NCBI GenBank assembly: GCA_009602735.1
Contig: WELA01003670.1
Coordinates: 238,786-261,646, forward strand
DNA from: Mesotaenium endlicherianum
Lineage: Eukaryota > Streptophyta > Zygnematophyceae > Zygnematales > Mesotaeniaceae
DNA length: 22,861 nucleotides
Reading direction: 5' to 3'
Below, in pieces: positions 16,401 to 22,861 of this stretch. The notes beneath the pieces are model-generated. The model made no database searches. It had not been told where the DNA came from and saw only the letters and a program-made list of their open reading frames with translations. Both the position numbers and the translations under genes were made by a program. The stretch's first letter is position 1. Each line of letters opens with the position of its first letter.

Positions 16401-17524
16401 CTTCTTGATTTTGTTGCTTGGCACAGACAAGAATGCATTAGGGGGCAAAGGCATTCCTCTGTGCACGGTGTTAGCCTTATGTCTGGGTGTAGGAGGTGTT
16501 TAGCAGAATATCGATTTTTCAAAAATCCGGCCTTACAAGCCTTGGAAGCAACAAGCGTGGACATGTTGCTCCACATTATCGCGCCTACCAGTCTGCATAC
16601 CTATAACACTTACTGGATGCGTTTTCAACGGTGGTGCGAAATGCATAATTTGCAAGATCTTCCGGCGTAAGTCGAGGTGGTCAGGCTCTACTGCTTGTAT
16701 CTCATGTAGGAGCGTGTCACTTGGTCTACATACCAAATATCATTTGTCATCAGCTGCAATTTTTTGCGTGCATCGATTAGCGGAGCTACCTAGCCCCACA
16801 TCGCACGACAAAATTAGTACCCTTAGGAAAGCAGCGCAAAGGTTGCTGCCCAGACCCAAGCACACCATGATGCCGGTCGCACCCTCCACCCTCACTGCTA
16901 TCTTTGAAAAGCACGCAGGGCCAGGTGCCACCGCCGCATCGCTCATGAAGGTGGCCGCAATGATGCTCATGTATAGTGCTTGTCTGCGATACTCAGATCT
17001 GGCCAAAACCAGAATTCATGATCTCGGCATCACGGGTGGTCCAAACATCACAGTCATTTACTTGCACCTCCCGTACTCTAAGATGGACCAAATTGGTGAG
17101 GGCGCATGGAGCGCCCTTCACGCAAGCAACTCCAAGTGGTGCCCGGTAAAAATGTTGTGTAGGTTAGTGGCAGAGATACCAGAGTATGCTCTCAATGGGC
17201 CTTTAATTCGGCATGTACAGGCATCTGGCAGACCTTCTCTTCAGCCAGCCTCACACGCCACTATTAATAAGTGGTACTGTGAATAAGTGGTGCAAGGAAC
17301 TATTCGCATTGGTAGGCCTTACAGAGAACATGGGTACGCACTCCTTGCGAAAGGGCGCCGGTACAGTAGCCGCCAACTTGGGCGCCCCAGATGCTGTAGC
17401 CCAAACTATGGGCAGATGGGAATCTGCTCGAGGAAAACAGCCATACGTGCTTCACCTGCAGCAGTCACAGGCATCCGCTGCCCGAGCCATAGCCATCCCT
17501 GACGATGCTAGCGATGCCCCCTAG
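16401..17524 (+). pseudogene. DIRS-like tyrosine recombinase
   Basis: It is spread over three frames. The N-terminal DNA-binding part is at 16540-16670 (SLHTYNTYWMRFQRWCEMHN) and continues as VVRLYCLYL before a TAG and a frame change near 16710-16760. The catalytic part runs from about 16770: CVHRLAELPSPTSHDKI, ACLRYSDLAKTR with the first Arg, then after a shift at 17266-17290, MGTHSLRKGAGTVAANLG with the HxxR pair, MGRWES with Trp in the second His/Trp position, and YVLHLQ with the likely nucleophilic Tyr. The final stop is 17522-17524. It would have inserted circular cDNA by strand exchange. All catalytic residues are still present, but the frame is broken. Confidence 0.85.
17266..17297 (+). 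repeat. 16-base local duplication breaking the recombinase frame
   Basis: AATAAGTGG occurs at 17266-17274 and 17282-17290, 16 bases apart, with similar following bases. Skipping one 16-base unit joins SHATINKW directly to CKELFALVG in frame. Confidence 0.75.
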
Positions 17525-19344
17525 GGCCAAGAGCAAGTTCTAGCAGCTTTTAGACGCAAGTAACATTACAATGTAGTACGACCCGTAGGAGCCGCTCCCT
17601 AGATAAGACCCAACTTCTACGCTAACCACTAGACTAGCCTAGAAGTACCTTGTATGCTATTAATATTGCAAACTACTACTCCTAATCTTTCTCACCTTCT
17701 TTCTTTCGAAATCAGGCAATTTGAACACAAATTGTCAAACACCATTTTTTTTTTTGAAATTAGGCAATTTGAACAAAATCGTCCAACCTTGTTTTGCGAC
17801 ATTTCAGGTCGCAAACCTCCAATTTGATGAGTGTAAAGGCACACAATCGGCTGCAATTACCCTCATTAGGCAACTATGTGCTGACTTTGCAAAGCCGTCT
17901 CTAATGGCAGATCTTTCTGCATGTGCTTACTGATCCAAAATTGTAACCTTCGAAACTTTACCATGCTGCTGTAGTAAGTTGCCAAGGAAACATAGCTCCT
18001 GATGGGGTTACCAAAAGTGTGCAAAAAAGAATCTATCACTACTACATACCTGTAGTGAGATTATCCAAATAAGATCATGCAATACCAGACTAGAAAGAGT
18101 AGACAATGTCAAATGGTCAGACAACACGCGCACTATAGGACATCATTCAATAGTTCCTTGTCCCCGAAATGTGTCCCCAATCAATTACATTACAAAGAAA
18201 TTTGAGCAAAATATATCCAAAAAGACAAGAGATCGTGCCTTGGCACCAAGAGCTTGCTACTACTTAGCATAGGCTTTCTACAAGATGAACCCCAAATAAG
18301 GAGTTGACATATTGTTAGGCTCTCACGTGCTCACACGAGAGCACATAAGCCTTTTGCACCAACAAAATTCTTTGTGTAGGCATAGTTAGCAGGCCCATTT
18401 TGTTTCTCAACTGTAAATGTTGAAGAGTCAAACAGGCTACCATCTTGCTTTTAGTAGCCACAACATAAAAGTGGCTATGAAAACAAGCGCCTCCAAATGA
18501 GACAAGTCCTCATTGACATGTTTTACATCCTCTCACACGTCGGCATGCGGGAAGCCGCCATCACACTCGTGCTGCCTCCATCAATTGGTGATATCGCCCA
18601 TGACCCCTCTGTGGTTTGTGGTTAGGCAGTCAGAGCCCCCAACACACATGTACCACCAGATGCTCGGGGATTAGATGATGTGAATGATAAAATGCACACC
18701 TGTGAAGAATGCATGTGGTCCCATACAAAGCATCCCTATGCATACACGCCCACTGCTTGTCGGCCCCTCCCACCTTGCTCATCAAGAGGTCTTCTCAATG
18801 CCCCTTCTTCAAGAGAAAGGCACACTTGCGAGCAAAAGCACACCCACGAGACCTGGACTCAAAAACCATCGCGGAGGCCCAGCAAGAAGTAGTTGCATCA
18901 GACCATTTAGGTAAGTGACGGGTTCATGCAGTTGCATGAGAATGTCCCATGCATGCATGCTTGGCAGAAGGATGACAGAGCCAGCATCTCCCGCGAATTC
19001 TTGATCAAAACATACACTGCTGAAAGGACAACTCCATGGGAGACCAGAAAGCTCACCAAAAATCGTAGTCCTGGTCCGCTAGAGTGTTGTGGCTTGCTCT
19101 CCTGCACCACAAAAAGCACGAGAGCAGGGAGGACGACGACAAAACACTACAGGCTTTAAATTGGTCCAACAACAATGCCTCTTTCTTGACTGCAGTCCAG
19201 AGGTGCCGTGCCATGCACACTTACAGATGGAGTGTACAAGCGATGGCATTCAGAGTAATTTCATACATCACGTATGTGCTAGCAAGAAGCGTGCAAGCGT
19301 GCAAACGTGCGAGCGCGGATACACCACATAAGGTCAAGGCTTGC
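17525..19344. other. No gene seen; AT-rich sequence downstream of the recombinase and of the F-box gene
   Basis: No protein domain is recognisable. Three overlapping open frames at 18680-18918 are chance-like, with no codon pattern favouring one. There is a diverged tandem pair at 17708-17740 and 17756-17787 (GAAATCAGGCAATTTGAAC type, period 48, separated by a T run). The stretch may contain the lost 3' end of the DIRS element on the left and 3' UTR or further exons of the F-box gene on the right. Confidence 0.35.
17708..17787 (+). repeat. Diverged tandem pair, period 48
   Basis: The units at 17708-17740 and 17756-17787 share GCAATTTGAACA and surrounding bases. Each unit contains a short inverted pair (CAATTT with AAATTG in the first copy). 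A run of 11 T separates them. Confidence 0.6.
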
Positions 19345-21150
19345 TCATACCTCGTGCCCCTCTTCGCTGTCAGATAGGGCGGTGCTGGCACTAGAAAAAA
19401 AGCTCTCCGCGAACTCCGCAAGCTTGTCTCTGACGAGCCGCTGCTCCTCTTGCCCATCGTCACTGTGAGGCAGGGCACTCCCGGCTCGGGTGATCTGGCT
19501 GTCTGCGTGACCCAAGAGGACGTCACCGCCCACAAGCTGGGCCCTGGTATCTGAGAACAGCTGCCTGGCTGCGCCGAGTGGCAGCCATCGGCACTTTTGC
19601 CCTGCCTTTGCAAACTGCGCATAGCTCTCAAACTTGCGGCACTCGGCCTGATAGACAGCGCTGCGAGTGGTGGTGACGTGGCACCCGCAGTGCACGGTGA
19701 CGGCGGTGCCGCCCGGAAGCCTGGCCACGCCGGCCACGCGCATCAGCAGCACGCACGACAGGCGGAGCTTCTGCAGGGCCTGCAGGCGGCCAAATTTGAG
19801 GAGCACTGAGAGGCCGGTTCTCTTTGTGCAGTTGGTGAGCACGGCTAAGGACGTCAGCTGCCGGGGCAAGCGGCCAAAGTCGGGCCAATACACTGCCTGG
19901 TCAAACTCCAGCGTCAAGGACTGGAGCTGGGGGGTGAACGCAAACAGGTCCTGCTGGAACAGCGCCTGGTATGGTATGTTGAGAGTCAGGTCCTCGAGAA
20001 GCGGCAGCGGCCTCCTCAAGGCTGGAACTCTCTCACAGTGAACAAATAACCTCTTCACACTGGGGCTGAAAAGGCCGTGTTCTGAGGTGTCCGCAAAGTC
20101 TTTGACTCTCGGAGCCACAACTTCTAACGACGTGAGGAACGGCAGCCTGGCAATGGTGTCGGAAGCACTCTGGCCCAGGCCCTTGTGGAATGTCTCGATC
20201 CGAAGCCGCTGGACGGAGCGCATAGACTCTGAGTAGTGGACTTTGCAGAGAAATCCCTCGTCTGCCGCTTCGTCTACCAGAAGTAGGGTAAGGCGGGGCC
20301 CCAGATCTCCCAGCCAGGGCGGCAGCCGGTGCACCTGAGACATGCTCGAGAGCCCCAGGTACACAGCCTCCAAGCGCGGCAGCCCCAAGATGGACTTACT
20401 CAGGGGCAAACAGCCTTGGCCCTCGGGGAACATTGAACCATCGTACTTCAAGTTGAAGACTTTCAGATGGACCAGACTGCTGAAATCTACGTCCTCCAGC
20501 AGGGCACGGGCACGCTCCTCCAAAACCTGGCCCACAGCAGGTTGTCCCTCCTTGTCGTGGCTGAAGAACAAGAGAGCCAGTTCCTGAAGGCTGGTCCTGT
20601 GAGATAGAAAGTAGACGAGGCCTGGTAGCGCCTCCCACCCAGAACACCTGATGCTAAACTTCAAAACCTTTAGCGAGGGGAGTCCCGTGGTCATGCCCCG
20701 CAGAAGCTGTCCAATACTAGAGCCACCCCAGCCTTCGTTCTCCACCAATCGGACACGAGTCACGTGGATGAATGACTGCAGCGCATTGAGAACCCCTTCT
20801 ACATCACCCTCAGGTGCCCTCAGACACACGGCCTTTGCACAGCCATTGACACCCTTTCTCCATCTGTTGCACACTCCCCGGTAGAGACCTTCACGCATGC
20901 CGCCATCGCCTTTCTTTTCAACGGACAAGGTCTTTTGCAGGATGAGCTGCAGGACCTCGTCTGGCAGATTGTGGATGCTCGTGCCTGTGGAGATTTTCTT
21001 CTCACGTGCCCTGTCGGGAGAGTCCGCTATATGCACGATCCCCTTTAATCGTGGTCTCTTACGAAAGCCTTCCAAGAAAGAGCCCCTGTCAGCAGTCTCC
21101 AAAACCTGATGGTTTTGGGGCTGCCTGACAGAACTACAGAGCTGTTGCAT
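19345..21150 (-). CDS. F-box protein with leucine-rich-repeat-like C-terminal region
   Basis: This 601-codon ORF has an F-box at about residues 59-110 (SIHNLPDEVLQLILQKTL, then YRGVCNRWRKGV and AVCLRAP). Irregular leucine-rich repeats follow to about residue 480 (LPSLKVLKFSI, LQELALLFF, LVHLKVFNLKYDG, LPRLEAVYLGLSS, LPFLTSLEVVAP, LPLLEDLTLNIP, LQSLTLEFD, LQALQKLRLSC). F-box proteins dock substrates to SCF ubiquitin ligases, and the repeat part would choose the target. A basic patch RKRPRLKG lies at 30-37. The acidic tail ends DSEEGHEV. An in-frame TAG lies seven codons upstream of the ATG, which supports this start. The stop directly follows GAG-GTATGAG, a good splice-donor pattern, so the protein may continue in another exon. 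The target is unknown. Confidence 0.8.
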   Translation of the reverse strand: MQQLCSSVRQPQNHQVLETADRGSFLEGFRKRPRLKGIVHIADSPDRAREKKISTGTSIHNLPDEVLQLILQKTLSVEKKGDGGMREGLYRGVCNRWRKGVNGCAKAVCLRAPEGDVEGVLNALQSFIHVTRVRLVENEGWGGSSIGQLLRGMTTGLPSLKVLKFSIRCSGWEALPGLVYFLSHRTSLQELALLFFSHDKEGQPAVGQVLEERARALLEDVDFSSLVHLKVFNLKYDGSMFPEGQGCLPLSKSILGLPRLEAVYLGLSSMSQVHRLPPWLGDLGPRLTLLLVDEAADEGFLCKVHYSESMRSVQRLRIETFHKGLGQSASDTIARLPFLTSLEVVAPRVKDFADTSEHGLFSPSVKRLFVHCERVPALRRPLPLLEDLTLNIPYQALFQQDLFAFTPQLQSLTLEFDQAVYWPDFGRLPRQLTSLAVLTNCTKRTGLSVLLKFGRLQALQKLRLSCVLLMRVAGVARLPGGTAVTVHCGCHVTTTRSAVYQAECRKFESYAQFAKAGQKCRWLPLGAARQLFSDTRAQLVGGDVLLGHADSQITRAGSALPHSDDGQEEQRLVRDKLAEFAESFFSSASTALSDSEEGHEV

Positions 21151-22861
21151 TTCATTAAAAAGTTCCTATGTTAAAATGTGCTGGTGAAGAATAAGGGCCA
21201 CTGCCAAACTTAATCGTCTACCAGAGTGGAGGCTGACATTTAGCTTTGCAACACAGGACACCAAACCTCGCTGATGCTATAACTTCTTGCACTGCAAATC
21301 ACGCTCAATGTGTCTAATAAAAGCTGATGAAAGTACTTGTGAATATTCACCCTTCAGCTTGCCCCAGTAGGTTGTGGGCAACTCGGGACGCACGAGGAGT
21401 GGCACGCTGGCGATGTTTGTGTGTGTGGCGCGTAGCCTGGAGCAGCCTGGAGCAGCCCGAGTGGCCTGGAGCTTAGCTAGCGAAAGCAAGCGAAAGGCAG
21501 CGAAAGGTACGGAAGTTGGCCGCAAACGGTCGCATGGCCGCTCAAAGTTGCTCGGAAGCTCGAAATCAAAGCAACTGAATCATTTCTTGTCGCTCTTCAA
21601 GAGCAGAAATACCTTGCGATTTTTTTCAAGGATTACCATGGAAGCTCTGCAGAGCATATGGCATGATCCGAGCAAGGTGTTCTCAAGACATCACACGCTC
21701 TATCAACTAGCAATTCAGCTCCCACAATAGTAGGGAAGGTAGAGTTGCAACGCTTTTTTTTTTTCACTGCACACATCACGGGTTCCCCTTGTGTAAAGTG
21801 GTCCTGAGGATTAAGCAAGTAAAGGCATTTCATGGCTGCTTCTTTTGTTTTGAATTTATACAAAATCTCGACGGGTGAATTGCAAAGTACTCTTTTTAAG
21901 GCGAAGCTGATGTAAGTACACGTGCCCTTTGCAAGCAGGCTGTGAGTATAGCAATTGATGCCTGGCTGGCCGGCTGACTCACCAGCAAGCCATTACCAGC
22001 CTCCAGCCCCTCATCCTGCAGGTATGCTGGGCAGCGCACTGCTGGCATGCATGTGCTCGCCCCCCTGTTGACCTCTGGTGGATTGCATCACTTGCTCTCT
22101 CCTTAATGCGGCCCGCATGCACGAGTAGAGTCTTCCGGCTGCGCTGGCGGATTGAACTGGGTCCCTGTGTGGACTTTGAAGCGCACTTTGGGCTAGTAGT
22201 AGAGAGTTGTGACGGTCAGGCCCCCGCCTTTCTCAGGATGGTGGGGGAATCGAGGGAAGCTGTAGGCTCCGATGGCTGAAGTGGACAATGGGGCACTCGG
22301 CTGCCCGCACCGGCATGCTTCTGTCTCATTCGCCTTGCTGCATGCGTGGCCGTTCCGCCGTCAGCAGCACTTGGTCGGTATGCCCACGTCCATAGCTTGG
22401 TGAGCCAGGATTGCGCTGAAATACCTTGTCCTGCTCATGGTCCCTGATTCAGGGCCATAATGCTGAAGCAGTTGGACGAGCAGCAGGAGGCCTTCTTGGC
22501 TGCCAGCGCGTCTGACTCTCTCTCTCTCTCAGGGCCCGCCTGCACCCATGGCTTTAGGGTGCCTCAGGTGCCCTTAGAGTTCCAAAACTAGGCAGGCAGC
22601 CTGGCGGCATTCTGCATGCCGTGCTTTCCAGGGCGAGGGGCAGCCCCCAGCCCGAGCTGCAGAGGGGCTGGGCACAGGCGGGCACCTGCAGAGCTGATGG
22701 TGGGCACTCTCGTGAGTGTGACCCGCTTCTAACCGTCTGTTCTCCGTGCGAGCCCTCAGTGTCAGTGTCACCATGGGGGCAGCACTGACGGAAAGGGCAA
22801 AGGTCCTCCTGGCGCTCAAAAGGAAAGGAGCATCACGGAGAAGGAGAGCGGGGGGGGAGGG
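21151..22861. other. Upstream region of the F-box gene; no supported gene
   Basis: No known domain in any frame. ORFs at 21374-21730 (plus), 21633-21863 (minus) and 22574-22819 (minus) have low-complexity or chance-like translations. GC content rises to the right. Near 22460 a short plus-strand frame reads MLKQLDEQQEAFLAASASD, preceded by TTCAG and followed by a (CT)n-AG at 22511-22530 that looks like a 3' splice site. It could be the edge of another gene running out of the window, but this is weak. The 5' UTR and promoter of the F-box gene should lie in 21151 to about 21700. Confidence 0.35.

Larger units (their letters stand above)
15420..17524 (+). mobile_element. DIRS-like tyrosine-recombinase retroelement remnant
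   Basis: The order RT end, RNase H, then tyrosine recombinase, with no integrase, protease or LTR, is that of the DIRS order of retrotransposons. The RT palm and any terminal repeats are missing or not recognised. Multiple stops and frameshifts show that it is inactive. Confidence 0.8.

Noticed and set aside
16668..16710. GTAAGT near 16667 and TAG/AG at 16709 as a small intron in the recombinase
   Set aside because: The 40 bases between encode part of the recombinase (VVRLYCLYL), and the frame is also broken elsewhere, so decay is the simpler explanation.
22574..22819. 81-codon minus-strand ORF at the right end
   Set aside because: Arg/Ala/Pro-rich translation typical of GC-rich chance frames. 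No domain.
1..22861. CRISPR array, prokaryotic operon or phage features
   Set aside because: No evenly spaced short repeats and no bacterial gene organisation. The content is eukaryotic retroelements and an F-box gene.

Overview
The window is a nest of decayed retrotransposons next to one plausible host gene. Three things point to a eukaryote of the green lineage, most likely a green alga: chromodomain-bearing Ty3/gypsy elements (chromoviruses) with a plant-type initiator-tRNA-Met primer site; a DIRS-type tyrosine-recombinase retroelement, a class known from green algae but not expected in seed plants; and an intronless-looking F-box/leucine-rich-repeat-like gene. A charophyte-like alga would fit, but the species cannot be fixed from this sequence.

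Layout. 1-306 is the 3' part of a family-A LTR sitting inside the reverse transcriptase of a broken chromovirus, element C (about 307-1210). Its putative 3' LTR starts at 1219. 1761-3099 holds nothing I recognise. Element B is a second broken chromovirus: gag and RNase H joined by a deletion (3100-4150) and integrase finger and start of core (4380-4826). It is then interrupted by the 8.8-kb element A (4827-13658) and resumes with the integrase C-terminus and chromodomain (13675-14160), a polypurine tract and an LTR (14411-about 15168). Element A is the best preserved. It has paired LTRs of about 720 bp differing at roughly 5-6 % of sites by eye, a primer binding site, gag with a CCHC knuckle, protease, RT, RNase H, integrase and chromodomain, plus an extra 2-kb cassette with a long unrecognised ORF between pol and the 3' LTR. 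Several stops and frameshifts make A defective as it stands.

From about 15440 to 17524 lies a degraded DIRS-like element: RT end, RNase H and tyrosine recombinase, with frameshifts and stops. 17525-19344 shows no gene. 19345-21150 on the minus strand is a 601-codon ORF with an N-terminal F-box and a long leucine-rich region, the only convincing host gene. 21151-22861 is GC-richer sequence without a supported gene.

The order of events read from the nesting is: B was present, A inserted into its integrase, and both then decayed. The most unusual part is the 3' cassette of element A (10877-12937). It is bracketed by two copies of the same polypurine-tract motif, opens with an LTR-like TGTGACAG, and carries an ORF of about 556 codons with a coiled coil. 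The ORF is broken only by one TGA and by an assembly artefact around an N.
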